Shown here piece after piece: positions 26,583-36,173 of a stretch of DNA of 64,000 nucleotides. The translations under genes were made by a program, and so were the position numbers. This stretch comes from Streptomyces sp. NBC_01446 (GTDB taxonomy: Bacteria > Actinomycetota > Actinomycetes > Streptomycetales > Streptomycetaceae). How positions within the stretch are numbered: position 1 is the first letter of the stretch; every line of letters begins with the position of its first letter. Where the stretch lies: assembly GCF_026340095.1 (NCBI RefSeq), contig NZ_JAPEPO010000001.1, forward strand, positions 3,874,501 through 3,938,500, read 5' to 3'. The notes under the pieces are model-generated. The model did not search any database, had not been told where the DNA came from, and saw only the letters and a program-made list of their open reading frames with translations.

Positions 26583-27896
26583 ATGAGGCGGGCGGGGTCA
26601 GAGGCGATGGTGGGCATACGGGGCGGCCGCAGCGCCGCGATACGCGGGGCCGCGGCGGGGTGCACCCTGCTCATGGTCGCCGCCGTCACCGGCTGCGGGG
26701 GCGACGACAAGCCCGCCGCCAAGCACCACCCCGTGGCCATGTCCGGCACGTCCGGCGCCGCGCTCCCCGTCCCGCGCGGCCGCGGCAGCAAGGTGCCGGA
26801 CGACTTCAACGGCGACGGCGCCCCCGACCTCGTACTCGACGACCTCGTGCACGACGGGCTCGGAGACGACGCCGGGATCGGGGTCGTGTACGGGAAGAAG
26901 GGGCACGGACTCGTGCCCGGGGCGCGGCAGTTGCTGCGTCCGGCGAAGTACGCGGCGCCCACCAAGGGCGAGACGCCCGCCGCGTTCGACTCCGAGGCGA
27001 GCTGCGACCTGGACAAGGACGGCTTCACCGATCTGGTCGTGTCGACGGATCCGCCGTTCGACGGGCAGGGGCAGCCGCCGGTGCCGCTGCAGATCCTCTT
27101 CGGCGGCCCGGGCGGACTCACCCACCGGGGCGTGAAACTCGTCGTGCCCGCGCAGGCCCGCTTCGGCAACGACTGGCCGGACCAGCCGGTGTGCGGCGAC
27201 TTCGACGGGGACGGCTCGGTCGACCTCACGGTTCACGCGAGCGGCGGTCGGCTGAGCTTCCTGCGTGGCCCCTTCACCCGCAAGGGCGCCCCGCGCGCGG
27301 CCGGGAAACCACTGACCGCGCCCGGCAACGTACCCGTGGGCCCCGCCTTCGACGTCGACCGCGACGGGTACGACGACCTGCTCGTGCGCCGTACCTCCGG
27401 CGGCTCGTCGCCGTCGCGGATCGTGCTGGGCGGCCCGCAGGGACCAGCCCGTTCGGGCGCCGCGCTGCCGTCCGGCCTCGGCCTCGCCGTCGGCCGTTTC
27501 ACCAAGGGCGCCGGCGCGGACACCGCACTGCTCACGGCCTCCGGGGTCACCCTCTCCCGGCCGGGCGCCCACGCCCTCAAGGCCACCGGAACGGCCATCA
27601 CCGCGGGTGACTTCGACGGGGACGGCGTGGCCGAACTCGTCGTGTCCGGCGGCGCGTCGAAGGCCCCGAAGATCCTTCCCGTGAACGGCAAGGCGGCCGT
27701 GACCGTCACTCCCGAGGCCGCAGGCACGAGCCAGGTCCTCAAGACGACCGACCTCGACGGCGACGGACGCGCCGACCTCGTGGTCCGCACGTACCGCGGC
27801 GAGAGCACGGACACGATCGCCGTGTACCCCGGGGTCAAGGGCGGCTCGCTCCTGGCCGGGAAGCCCCAAGTCACCTTCTCCACAGCGGAGTTCTGA
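26583..27896 (+). CDS. FG-GAP repeat lipoprotein
   Basis: This 437-residue exported protein has a lipobox V-T-G-C (Cys about residue 38), so it is likely membrane-anchored. The mature part contains five or more FG-GAP/VCBS-type repeats, each with a D-F-N-G-D-G or D-L-D-G-D-G calcium-binding loop, as in integrin-alpha beta-propellers. Two in-frame starts exist, ATG at 26583 and ATG at 26607; the latter has AGAGGCG upstream and may be the true one. It is the first of four FG-GAP genes in tandem and the only lipoprotein among them. Confidence 0.8.
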   Translation: MRRAGSEAMVGIRGGRSAAIRGAAAGCTLLMVAAVTGCGGDDKPAAKHHPVAMSGTSGAALPVPRGRGSKVPDDFNGDGAPDLVLDDLVHDGLGDDAGIGVVYGKKGHGLVPGARQLLRPAKYAAPTKGETPAAFDSEASCDLDKDGFTDLVVSTDPPFDGQGQPPVPLQILFGGPGGLTHRGVKLVVPAQARFGNDWPDQPVCGDFDGDGSVDLTVHASGGRLSFLRGPFTRKGAPRAAGKPLTAPGNVPVGPAFDVDRDGYDDLLVRRTSGGSSPSRIVLGGPQGPARSGAALPSGLGLAVGRFTKGAGADTALLTASGVTLSRPGAHALKATGTAITAGDFDGDGVAELVVSGGASKAPKILPVNGKAAVTVTPEAAGTSQVLKTTDLDGDGRADLVVRTYRGESTDTIAVYPGVKGGSLLAGKPQVTFSTAEF

Positions 27897-28023
27897 GAGC
27901 CGGCGCCCACCCCGGCCCCCCGTGTCCGCCGTTCACCGCACGGCCACCCGGACACAACCATCCCCTCACCTCACGAGTCACACCCCCGGAACCCCTTCCC
28001 CCCATTTCCCGGGAGTGCTTCTC

Positions 28024-29406
28024 GTGCGCATGCGCAAGCTCGCCATCGCCGCAGGTGCCGCCGTCGTCGCGGCGGCCGGACTCACCCTGCCGCTCGCCGG
28101 AACCGCCTCCGCGGCCACCACGCTCAAGGACGACTTCAACGGCGACGGCTACCGCGACCTGGCCGTCGGCACCCCGGGCGCGAACGCTGTCACGGTCACG
28201 TTCGGCTCCGCGAGCGGCGTGAGCCCGTCCCACTCCGTGACCGTCACCCAGAGCACGGTCGGAGTGCCCGGAGTCACCGAGCCGGAGGACGAGTTCGGCG
28301 AGAACGTCGCCTCGGGCGACGTCGACGACGACGGCTACGCCGACCTGATCGTCGGCGCGCCCGGCGAGCGGGTCACCGGCAACACCACGGGCTCCGTCAC
28401 CATCGTCCGGGGCGGCCCCAGGGCCTTCAACCGGGGCGCCAAGGTCCTCAACTCCCCGACCACCGGCACCGAACGCTTCGGTGAGGCCGCCTCCTTCGTC
28501 GACATCGACGACGACGGATCCGCCAACCTCGCCGTGATCAGCTCCGACAGCTGGTGGTACTACGCGGAGAGCGCGGACCCGACCCGTGCCATCGCGCCCG
28601 AGGTCGACTTCCTGCCCGAGGGCGTCCGCCTGGAGGGCATGGATGCGGCCACGTTCCTCTCCAAGGACGGCTACACGTACGTCCTCTACGGGGAGCGCGC
28701 CGACGGCAAGCCCTACACCGTGTACATGAAGGGCGGCGTCGGCGACATCGGCTACTACTCGGGCGTACTCGCCGAGGGCGACGACCCGCGCGCCACCCGG
28801 GAAGCGGCCGCGGCCGCCGACGTGAACGGCGACGGCTACACCGACCTCGTCACCGGCAACGCCGCCGCGAACTCGGTCACCGTGCGCTACGGCGGACAGG
28901 GCTCCTTCGGGGCCACGAAGACGTACACGCAGGACTCCGCGGGCGTGCCCGGCGCCGACGAGCCGGAGGACCGCTTCGGCGCCGCCTTGAGCGCCGGCGA
29001 CCTCGACCACGACGGGTACGCGGACGTCGCCGTGGGCGCGCCCGGTGAGAGCGTCGGCACGGTCACAGGGACGGGCAGCGTCACCGTCCTCAAGGGCGGC
29101 ACCGGCGGGCTGGGCGCGGGCCGCGCCTACCACCAGGACACGGCCGGGGTGCCCGGCGTCCAGGAGGCGGGCGACCACTTCGGCTCGTCCCTGCGCTTCA
29201 AGGACATCAACAAGAACAGCCGGGCCGACCTGGCGATCGGCGCGAACGGCGAGGACATCGGCACCTCGGCCGACGCGGGCGCCGTCTGGGTCCTGCGCGG
29301 CGCGGTCCCGTACGTCACCACGTCGTACGCCACGTCCTTCAACGGCGCGGACTTCGGGACGGCGACGAGCGGAGCGGGGCGCGCCTTCGGGACAGTCCTG
29401 CGCTGA
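28024..29406 (+). CDS. Secreted FG-GAP repeat protein
   Basis: This 460-residue protein begins at GTG (GGGAG upstream; an ATG two codons later is possible). It has a signal peptide ending in A-S-A-A (about residue 29). The body is a string of FG-GAP repeats with D-F-N-G-D-G-Y-R-D-L, D-V-D-D-D-G-Y-A-D-L, D-V-N-G-D-G-Y-T-D-L and D-L-D-H-D-G-Y-A-D calcium loops, and G-V-P-G linkers. It is predicted to fold into a seven-bladed propeller like an integrin-alpha head. The second array member, about 125 bases after the lipoprotein gene. Confidence 0.82.
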   Translation: MRMRKLAIAAGAAVVAAAGLTLPLAGTASAATTLKDDFNGDGYRDLAVGTPGANAVTVTFGSASGVSPSHSVTVTQSTVGVPGVTEPEDEFGENVASGDVDDDGYADLIVGAPGERVTGNTTGSVTIVRGGPRAFNRGAKVLNSPTTGTERFGEAASFVDIDDDGSANLAVISSDSWWYYAESADPTRAIAPEVDFLPEGVRLEGMDAATFLSKDGYTYVLYGERADGKPYTVYMKGGVGDIGYYSGVLAEGDDPRATREAAAAADVNGDGYTDLVTGNAAANSVTVRYGGQGSFGATKTYTQDSAGVPGADEPEDRFGAALSAGDLDHDGYADVAVGAPGESVGTVTGTGSVTVLKGGTGGLGAGRAYHQDTAGVPGVQEAGDHFGSSLRFKDINKNSRADLAIGANGEDIGTSADAGAVWVLRGAVPYVTTSYATSFNGADFGTATSGAGRAFGTVLR

Positions 29407-29606
29407 ACGGGCCCCCGGGAACACCGAAAACCCGGGCGGCCGGAAATAACTGTGACCCACATACAACCCTCCGGCCCCACTACGAGTCTCCTGTTCGCCA
29501 ACCGCAGGGCCACGCCCGGGACAACTCCCGGCAAACGCCCGCGGAACGCACCCCATTGACTGCGGATGCCCGCCAGGCATCCCCGCATGCTGCAGGAGAA
29601 TCCCGC

Positions 29607-31079
29607 ATGCACAAGCACATACGTATCGCCCTCGCCTCGGCCGCCGCGGTCGCGCTGACGGGCGGGCTGCTCTCCCTCTCCACGGGCTCGGCCCTCGCGG
29701 CCGACTCCGTCCACCACCACGAGGCCGACTTCAACGGCGACCACATCGGGGACGTCGCGTTCTCCGCCGGCTGGTCGACGGTCGGCGGCAAGAAGGGCGC
29801 CGGCCAGTTCGTCGCCCTGTACGGCTCCGCGAACGGCCTGAACGCCGCCACCCGCAAGACCGTCAGCCAGAACACGACGGGTGTCCCCGGCACCGCCGAG
29901 ACCAACGACGGCTTCGGCTGGGTAAGCGCGTACGGCGACTTCAACGACGACGGCTACGACGACCTGGCCGTGTCCGCGCGCTACGAGGACGTGGACGGCG
30001 ACACCGACGGCGGCACCGTCATGATCATGTGGGGCTCGGCGTCGGGCCTCACCGGCGGCACGACGATCGCGGACCCGGCCGTCTCCTCCCACGACCAGTG
30101 GGGCAAGACGCTCGCCGCCGGCGACTTCGACGGCGACGGCAAGGACGACCTCGCGGTCGGCTCCTCGACCGCCACGATCTACGTCTACAAGGGCGGCATC
30201 GCCAAGACCGGTACCGCGGGCGGCCGTTACACGCTCAAGCCCCCGATCCAGTCCGGCAGCGGCACCGGCCCGCTCACCCTCACCGCGGGTGACGTGAACG
30301 GCGACGGCGCCACCGACCTCGTGGTCGACGGCTTCGAGACGAACACCAGCGACGGCTGGAACACCAACTACTACATCCCCGGCAGCGCGTCCGGCCTCGT
30401 CGTCTCGTCCGCGCAGACGCTGAAGCCCGGCGTCATCACCGACATCGGTGACGTGAACGGCGACGGCTTCGGCGATATCGTGACCGGCCAGCAGTGGGAC
30501 AAGCCCACGGACGGGTCCCCGGACCCGACCGGATCGACCGACGGCGGCAAGGTCAACATCACGTACGGCTCGACGAGCGGCCCCGCCACCACCACCGCCA
30601 TCAGCCAGAACACCGGCAACGTGCCCGGCGACTCCGAGCGCGGCGACGACTTCGGCGGCGAGCTGTCCCTCGGCGACGTCAACGGCGACAACTACCAGGA
30701 CCTGGTCGTCGGCGCCGCCGGCGAGAACCTGGGCGGCGTCACCGACACCGGTTCCGTGACGGTCCTGTACGGATCGGCCAGCGGCATCAACACGCAGTCC
30801 GGCGGCCAGTTCTTCGCCCAGTCCACGGCCGGCGTCCCCGGCTCGGACGAGACGAAGGACTACTTCGGCAACGAGGTCAAGCTCACCGACGTCACCGGCG
30901 ACGGCAAGGCCGACCTGACGATCGGCGCGTACGGCGAGAACAGCGGCAACGGCGCGCTGACCTACCTCCCGTCGAACGGCACGAAGATCACCACGACGGG
31001 CGCGCGCTCCTTCTCGGCGACGTCCCTCGCCATCTCGACGGACGCATACCCGCAGCTGGGCGGCAACGCGGCGAACTAG
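29607..31079 (+). CDS. Secreted FG-GAP repeat protein
   Basis: This 490-residue protein starts at ATG after GCAGGAGAA. It has a signal peptide (about residues 1-33, A-L-A-A). FG-GAP loops include D-F-N-G-D-H, D-F-N-D-D-G-Y-D-D-L, D-F-D-G-D-G-K-D-D-L, two D-V-N-G-D-G copies and D-V-T-G-D-G-K-A-D-L. Some blades carry the same G-V-P-G linker as the previous protein. No catalytic residues are apparent. It is followed by a strong hairpin, so it may end a transcription unit. Confidence 0.82.
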   Translation: MHKHIRIALASAAAVALTGGLLSLSTGSALAADSVHHHEADFNGDHIGDVAFSAGWSTVGGKKGAGQFVALYGSANGLNAATRKTVSQNTTGVPGTAETNDGFGWVSAYGDFNDDGYDDLAVSARYEDVDGDTDGGTVMIMWGSASGLTGGTTIADPAVSSHDQWGKTLAAGDFDGDGKDDLAVGSSTATIYVYKGGIAKTGTAGGRYTLKPPIQSGSGTGPLTLTAGDVNGDGATDLVVDGFETNTSDGWNTNYYIPGSASGLVVSSAQTLKPGVITDIGDVNGDGFGDIVTGQQWDKPTDGSPDPTGSTDGGKVNITYGSTSGPATTTAISQNTGNVPGDSERGDDFGGELSLGDVNGDNYQDLVVGAAGENLGGVTDTGSVTVLYGSASGINTQSGGQFFAQSTAGVPGSDETKDYFGNEVKLTDVTGDGKADLTIGAYGENSGNGALTYLPSNGTKITTTGARSFSATSLAISTDAYPQLGGNAAN

Positions 31080-31097
31080 CGCCGGCTGTCAGCCTGT

Positions 31098-31126
31098 CGG
31101 GCCCGCACCGCTTCGGTGCGGGCCCG
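31098..31126 (+). terminator. Hairpin with short T-run after the third FG-GAP gene
   Basis: A perfect 13-bp stem (CGGGCCCGCACCG and complement) with a 3-base loop and TTTC after it. Confidence 0.8.
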
Positions 31127-31156
31127 TTTCCGACTGAGCACCCACCTGGAGCACCG

Positions 31157-31303
31157 TTGCGCAAACGCACATTCCTCCTGACAACAGCCTTCACCGCGGG
31201 CCTGCTCACCCTGCCCATCACCTCCGCGGCCGCTGCGCCCTCCGGGCTTCAGGGCGACTTCACGGGCGGCTACATGGACCTCGGCTCGGCCATTGCCCAC
31301 TGA
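31157..31303 (+). pseudogene. Truncated FG-GAP protein (signal peptide plus first blade)
   Basis: A TTG start with GGAG 7 bases upstream opens a 48-codon frame. It encodes a clear signal peptide (R-K-R-T-F-L-L-T-T-A-F) ending in A-A-A-A-P, then G-D-F-T-G-G-Y-M-D-L, a decayed version of the first D-F-N-G-D-G-Y-R-D-L blade of its neighbours, and then a stop. It sits between two intact array members. The simplest reading is a gene lost by internal deletion; a short expressed peptide cannot be excluded. Confidence 0.65.
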
Positions 31304-31325
31304 CACATCCTTGGAGACTCACCTG

Positions 31326-32774
31326 ATGCGCATACGTGTCGTCACGGCCGCGGCCGCCCTGCTCACGGCCGGCCTCACCCCGTTCGCCCTGCCCACGGCC
31401 GCGACGGCGGCGTCCGCCAAGTACGCGGACGACTTCAACGGCGACGGGTATCGCGATCTGGTGGTCGCCGCCCCGCAGGCCACCGTGTCCGGCCACGAAG
31501 CGGCGGGAGCCGTCGTCGTGCTGTACGGCACCGCGTCAGGACCCTCCGCCGCGAAGCGCAAGCTGATCACCCAGGCGAGCACCGGGATCCCCGGTTCACC
31601 CGAGACCGCCGACCACTTCGGCGGATCCGTGGCCTCCGCCGACCTCGACCTCGACGGCTACGCCGACCTGCTGGTCGGAACGCCGTACGAGGACACGGAC
31701 GGCGCGTCCAACAAGGGCTCCGTCACCGTCGTCTGGGGCAGCCCGCAGGGGCTGGGCTCCGGCACCGTCCTGCCCCTCACGTACGGCGCCGGAGACCCTT
31801 CCGGCTGCGCGTTCGGCGTCGACCTCGCCGCCGTCCCCGCATCGCCGGCCCCACGCCCGTCGGTGCACATCGCCGGTGCCTGCTCGGTGTGGGTCCTCCA
31901 GGGCCCCATCACCCGCTCCGGCAAGGCCTACAGCAGGTCCGAGCGCATCATGGGGCCCTCGGCCGCGAAGCTCGTGACCGGCCGGCTCTCCGACAACTAC
32001 TTCGACCAGATCGAGATCTCGGTCGGTCTGAGCGGCCATCCGCAGGGCGCCGTATACGTCAACCGGCCATACAACTCCTACACCGAGCCGCTCCCCACCG
32101 ACGGGAGCAACGCCACCGTCGGAGACGTGAACGGTGACGGGTACGGCGATCTCGTCGTCGGCGACCCGGGTGACATGACCGTCGACGGAACGCCGCAGGA
32201 GGGCACCGGCCACAAGGGCGGCCAGATCGCGATCTGGCCGGGAAGCGCGCAGGGCATCGACCCCGCGGCGCAGCCGCTCCTCATCAACCAGTCCACGCCC
32301 GGCGTACCCGGCACCTCCGAGTCCAACGACACGTTCGGGACGGACCTGAGCGTCGCCGACATCAACCACGACGGCTTCGGTGACATCGCCGTCGGCGCGC
32401 CCGGCGAGGCACTCGGGTCGGTCAGGCAGGCCGGTCAGGTCGTGATCGTCCCCGGCGGTCCCGCCGGACCGACCGGCGCGGGCTCCTACGCCATCACGCA
32501 GAACTCGACGGGCGTACCCGGTACGGCTGAGCACTCGGACGCCTTCGGCACGACGGTGCGCTTCGCCGACCTCACCAAGGACGGCCGTGCGGACCTCGTG
32601 GTCGGCACACCCGGCGAGGTCGCCCCCGGCGCCACACGCCCCACCGGCGGCATCTGGGTGTTCAAGGGCACGTCCACCGGCGTGAGCCTCGGCAGCTCGT
32701 GCAGCGTGATGGCCGGAGCGACAGGCCTGCCCACCACCAGCGACACCAACTGGGCGTCGGTGTCCGCCCCTTGA
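31326..32774 (+). CDS. Secreted FG-GAP repeat protein
   Basis: This 482-residue protein starts at ATG with GGAG upstream. It has a signal peptide ending about residue 30 (A-T-A-A). It carries FG-GAP loops D-F-N-G-D-G-Y-R-D-L, D-L-D-L-D-G-Y-A-D-L, D-V-N-G-D-G-Y-G-D-L and D-I-N-H-D-G-F-G-D, with G-I-P-G/G-V-P-G linkers. The central blades (about residues 155-260) are diverged and hold two Cys residues (about 160 and 190) that may form a disulfide. The last array member. Confidence 0.82.
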   Translation: MRIRVVTAAAALLTAGLTPFALPTAATAASAKYADDFNGDGYRDLVVAAPQATVSGHEAAGAVVVLYGTASGPSAAKRKLITQASTGIPGSPETADHFGGSVASADLDLDGYADLLVGTPYEDTDGASNKGSVTVVWGSPQGLGSGTVLPLTYGAGDPSGCAFGVDLAAVPASPAPRPSVHIAGACSVWVLQGPITRSGKAYSRSERIMGPSAAKLVTGRLSDNYFDQIEISVGLSGHPQGAVYVNRPYNSYTEPLPTDGSNATVGDVNGDGYGDLVVGDPGDMTVDGTPQEGTGHKGGQIAIWPGSAQGIDPAAQPLLINQSTPGVPGTSESNDTFGTDLSVADINHDGFGDIAVGAPGEALGSVRQAGQVVIVPGGPAGPTGAGSYAITQNSTGVPGTAEHSDAFGTTVRFADLTKDGRADLVVGTPGEVAPGATRPTGGIWVFKGTSTGVSLGSSCSVMAGATGLPTTSDTNWASVSAP

Positions 32775-33038
32775 TTCCGGCGACAGCCGTCACAGTCCCC
32801 GTGATCCGACATGTCGTGAGTCCGGACGGCGCCTGAAGCCGGGCACTGAGTACGTCGTCCCGGGCGTCGCTCTCCCTCAGGAGGGCGGCGCCTTCGTGCG
32901 CCAGCTGCGCGGCGCCGAAGGCGCCCAGCCCGACGCATCCCCCCGAGCACGCTCCGACCGCCGGCGTCCGTCAATCCCCTGCGGTACGGATCCGTACTCC
33001 CGACCATCCCGTAGACGCCCTCCCGACACCCTTAGGGG

Positions 33039-34040
33039 ATGTCACAGCTCGGCAGCAAACCCGGGCCCGATCCACTGGGCCCGGTACCTCCCTCTCCGGG
33101 ACCAGGTACGTTCGATGACGTGGCTGGATTCAGGATCGGACGCGGCCGGGACAACCGCGCCCCGCAATCGCGACCGTACGGACAGCGGGCCCCCCAGGGG
33201 CAGGCCCCGTACGGCTACCCTCCCGCGCCCCCGAACGGGCAACCGCAGCAGCACCAGTACGGCGGGCAGCAACCGCAGCAGCCGTACGGTCAGCAGCAGT
33301 GGCCCCAGTCCGGAGGTCACGGGGAGCCGGAGTACTTCGGTGACCCGAACGGCCCACAGGGGAACGGTCAGCAGGGCCAGGGCTACGACCCGTACGCGGC
33401 GAACAACCCGGGGCACACCCAGGCGTTCTCCGTGGGCGAGGACCCGTACAGCCAGGGCGACACGTACCGGGCGGGTTCGGCCCCGGCCGCGCCCGTCGGG
33501 CCGCGGCTGCACTGGAAGCAACTCCTGTCCGGAGTCGTCCTGCGGCCCGGCCAGACGTACCTCCAGATGCGGGACTACGCGATGTGGGGCCCCGCCCTCA
33601 TCGTCACGTTCCTCTACGGGCTGCTCGCGATCTTCGGCTTCGACTCGGCCCGCGAGGACGTGATCAATGCCACGATCTCGGCGGCGGTCCCGTACGTCCT
33701 CACGACCGGCGTCGCGATCACGATCAGCCTCTTCGTCCTGGGCGTGGTCACGCACACACTGGCCCGCCAGCTCGGCGGTGACGGAGCATGGCAGCCCACG
33801 GTCGGACTGGCGATGCTGATCACCGCGATCACGGACGCCCCGCGCCTGCTCTTCGCGATGTTCCTCGGTGGCGACGCCCCGTTCGTGCAGATCCTCGGCT
33901 GGGCGACGTGGGCCCTGGCCGGTTTCCTGCTGACGCTCATGGTCGGCAGGTCGCACGACCTGCCCTGGCCGAAGGCGCTGGCCGCCTCCGCGATCCAGCT
34001 GATCGCGCTCCTGTCGATCATCAAGCTGGGCACGTTCTAG
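33039..34040 (+). CDS. Yip1-family membrane protein with Gln/Pro-rich leader
   Basis: This 333-residue protein starts at ATG. The first 150 residues are disordered and repetitive (Pro, Gln, Gly, Tyr; several P-Y-G and Q-Q-P-Q units). The remaining part is a Yip1 domain with five transmembrane helices, beginning at about residue 160 with L-R-P-G-Q-T-Y-L-Q-M. Such actinomycete proteins have unknown roles. It is not tightly linked to its neighbours and is closed by a strong hairpin. Confidence 0.75.
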   Translation: MSQLGSKPGPDPLGPVPPSPGPGTFDDVAGFRIGRGRDNRAPQSRPYGQRAPQGQAPYGYPPAPPNGQPQQHQYGGQQPQQPYGQQQWPQSGGHGEPEYFGDPNGPQGNGQQGQGYDPYAANNPGHTQAFSVGEDPYSQGDTYRAGSAPAAPVGPRLHWKQLLSGVVLRPGQTYLQMRDYAMWGPALIVTFLYGLLAIFGFDSAREDVINATISAAVPYVLTTGVAITISLFVLGVVTHTLARQLGGDGAWQPTVGLAMLITAITDAPRLLFAMFLGGDAPFVQILGWATWALAGFLLTLMVGRSHDLPWPKALAASAIQLIALLSIIKLGTF

Positions 34041-34053
34041 AGAACTGGTGAAC

Positions 34054-34094
34054 GCGAGTGGGGCCCGGCACACACAGTGCCGGGCCCCACTCGC
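34054..34094. terminator. Hairpin terminator (left copy of a repeated core)
   Basis: A perfect 18-bp stem with a 5-base loop lies 13 bases after the Yip1-gene stop. Its inner stem, GAGTGGGGCCCGGCAC, is identical to that of the hairpin after the next gene. Confidence 0.88.
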
Positions 34095-34199
34095 ATCGAC
34101 GGCGTCACCCCATCGTCTTCACCCCGTCGCCGCCAACAGATTGCTGCCGGTGGCGGGTCAAAGCACCGCCCTCCCCCGGCAAACTGCCACGATTCGCCC

Positions 34200-35816
34200 A
34201 TGGCACCTGCGGCAGGCACCGCTGAGAGTCCGGCGACGGCGCGACTCGTCCTGCTGACCCTCGCGGCGGGCCAGTTCCTGATGGCTCTCGACAGCTCGGT
34301 CATGAACGTCTCGATCGCCACTGTGGCCGAGGACGTGGGCACGACCGTGACGGGGATCCAGGGCGCCATCACGGCGTACACCCTCGTGATGGCGATGTTC
34401 ATGATCCCGGGCGGCAAGGTCGGTGCGCTGATCGGACGCAAACGCGCGTTCATGATCGGCTGCTGCGTCTACGGCTGCGGCTCCCTGACCACGTCGCTCG
34501 CATCGAACCTCCCCGTACTGCTGCTCGGCTGGGCGTTGCTCGAGGGGCTCGGAGCCTCCCTCATCCTGCCCGCGATCGTGGCGCTCGTGGCGGGCAACTT
34601 CCCCACCGAACGCCGTCCCGCCGCGTACGGACTCGTCGCGGCCGCGGCGGCCGTGGCGATCGCGGTGGGGCCGCTCGTCGGAGGGCTCGCGACGACGTAC
34701 TTCTCCTGGCGCTGGGTGTTCGCCGGCGAGGTGGTGGTCGTGCTGGGCATCCTGGTGCTCGCCCGTCCCATCGCCGACGCGCCGGCCGGCGAACGCACCC
34801 GCATCGATCTCGTCGGCTGCGTGCTCTCCGCCCTCGGCCTCGGGATCTCCGTCTACGGAGTCCTCCGCTCGGACGAATGGGGCTGGTTCCAGCCCAAGCC
34901 CGGCGCGCCCTCGTGGCTCGGGGTCTCGCTGGTCGTATGGCTGGCGCTGGCCGGTCTGCTGCTGATCTGGCTCTTCCTCCGCTGGGAGGCCCGCCTGGTG
35001 AAGCAGCGCAAGGAGCCGCTCATCGACCCGGCCCTGCTGCAGAACAAGCAGCTCACCGGCGGCCTGACGATGTTCTTCTTCCAGTACCTCCTGCAGATGG
35101 GCGTGTTCTTCGTCGTCCCGCTGTACCTGTCGGTCGCCCTGGGCCTGTCCGCGCTCAAGACCGGTGCCCGCCTCCTGCCGCTCTCGCTGACGCTGCTGGC
35201 CGCCGCGATCCTGATCCCGCGCTTCTTCCCGGATGTCTCGCCGCGTCGCGTGGTGCGGCTCGGGATCCTCGCGATGCTCACGGGCGCGGTGGTCATGATG
35301 GCCGCACTCGACGCGGAAGCCGGTGCGGAAATCGTCACCGTTCCCCTCCTGCTGATCGGGCTCGGCATGGGCGCACTGGCGTCCCAGCTCGGGTCGGTGA
35401 CCGTGTCCGCGGTGCCGGAGGCGCAGAGCGCGGAGGTCGGCGGGGTCCAGAACGCCGTCACCAACCTGGGCGCCTCGCTCGGTACGGCACTCGCCGGGTC
35501 GATCCTCATCGCCGCGCTCACGACCTCGTTCGTGACCAGCATCGAGCAGAATCCGGCGGTCCCGGCCGACGTCAGGAGTCAGACCTCCGTCCAGCTCCAG
35601 AGCGGCGCGCCCTTCCTCTCGGACGCTCAGCTCAAGACCGCGCTCGACGAGTCCGGCACGAGCACGGAGGTCTCACAGGCGGCGCTCGACGCGAACAGCG
35701 AGGCACGGCTCGACGGCCTGCGCGCCGCACTCGCCATCCTCGCCCTCATGGCGCTGCTCGCCATGTTCTTCAGCTCACGGATCCCGACGACCCAGCCACG
35801 GTCCGCAACGCCATAG
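34200..35816 (+). CDS. MFS drug:H+ antiporter, DHA2 (14-TMS) family
   Basis: This 538-residue integral membrane exporter starts at ATG. It has fourteen hydrophobic segments. Helix 1 ends in L-D-S-S-V-M-N-V, the loop 2-3 motif is G-x-I-G-R-K-R-A, and helix 5 carries A-V-G-P-L-V-G-G, typical of antiporters. The extracytoplasmic segment near residues 440-505 is long and polar. No linked regulator is present. Hairpins with the same core lie on both sides, so it is transcriptionally isolated. Confidence 0.85.
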   Translation: MAPAAGTAESPATARLVLLTLAAGQFLMALDSSVMNVSIATVAEDVGTTVTGIQGAITAYTLVMAMFMIPGGKVGALIGRKRAFMIGCCVYGCGSLTTSLASNLPVLLLGWALLEGLGASLILPAIVALVAGNFPTERRPAAYGLVAAAAAVAIAVGPLVGGLATTYFSWRWVFAGEVVVVLGILVLARPIADAPAGERTRIDLVGCVLSALGLGISVYGVLRSDEWGWFQPKPGAPSWLGVSLVVWLALAGLLLIWLFLRWEARLVKQRKEPLIDPALLQNKQLTGGLTMFFFQYLLQMGVFFVVPLYLSVALGLSALKTGARLLPLSLTLLAAAILIPRFFPDVSPRRVVRLGILAMLTGAVVMMAALDAEAGAEIVTVPLLLIGLGMGALASQLGSVTVSAVPEAQSAEVGGVQNAVTNLGASLGTALAGSILIAALTTSFVTSIEQNPAVPADVRSQTSVQLQSGAPFLSDAQLKTALDESGTSTEVSQAALDANSEARLDGLRAALAILALMALLAMFFSSRIPTTQPRSATP

Positions 35817-35821
35817 CCCGC

Positions 35822-35878
35822 CCGTATATGTGAGTGGGGCCCGGCACTGTGTGTGCCGGGCCCCACTCACATATACGG
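35822..35878. terminator. Hairpin terminator (right copy of a repeated core)
   Basis: A perfect 26-bp stem with a 5-base loop starts 6 bases after the MFS stop codon. It includes the same GAGTGGGGCCCGGCAC core seen 1.8 kb upstream. Confidence 0.9.
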
Positions 35879-36173
35879 CTCCTCAGGCGTCCAGAACCTG
35901 CCCGGCCCTGCTCACCACGGGCGGCTCGACGGACCAGGCGTAAGGACCCCTGATCACGCACGACCTCAAAGCGGGCAGGACACCGACCGATGCCGCTCCG
36001 TAGGTTGTTCGGCGGTCCGGGAGGCTTGGACGGGTTAATCGAGTGAAATGGGCGTTTCTCGCGTCGCTTGCCGACCAATGGGTCGTTGCCGGGTCAGTAC
36101 GTTCCCACGTCGGCTCCTCCACTCGCTTCCGGAGCTGACCGCAGCGGACCCTCACGGACTGGAGAAACCGTAG
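35879..36173. other. Intergenic region, no gene seen
   Basis: This stretch lies ahead of the secreted Asn/Gly-rich protein gene. It includes a less GC-rich block near 36030-36065 that may hold its promoter. I could not assign -10/-35 elements. Confidence 0.4.
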
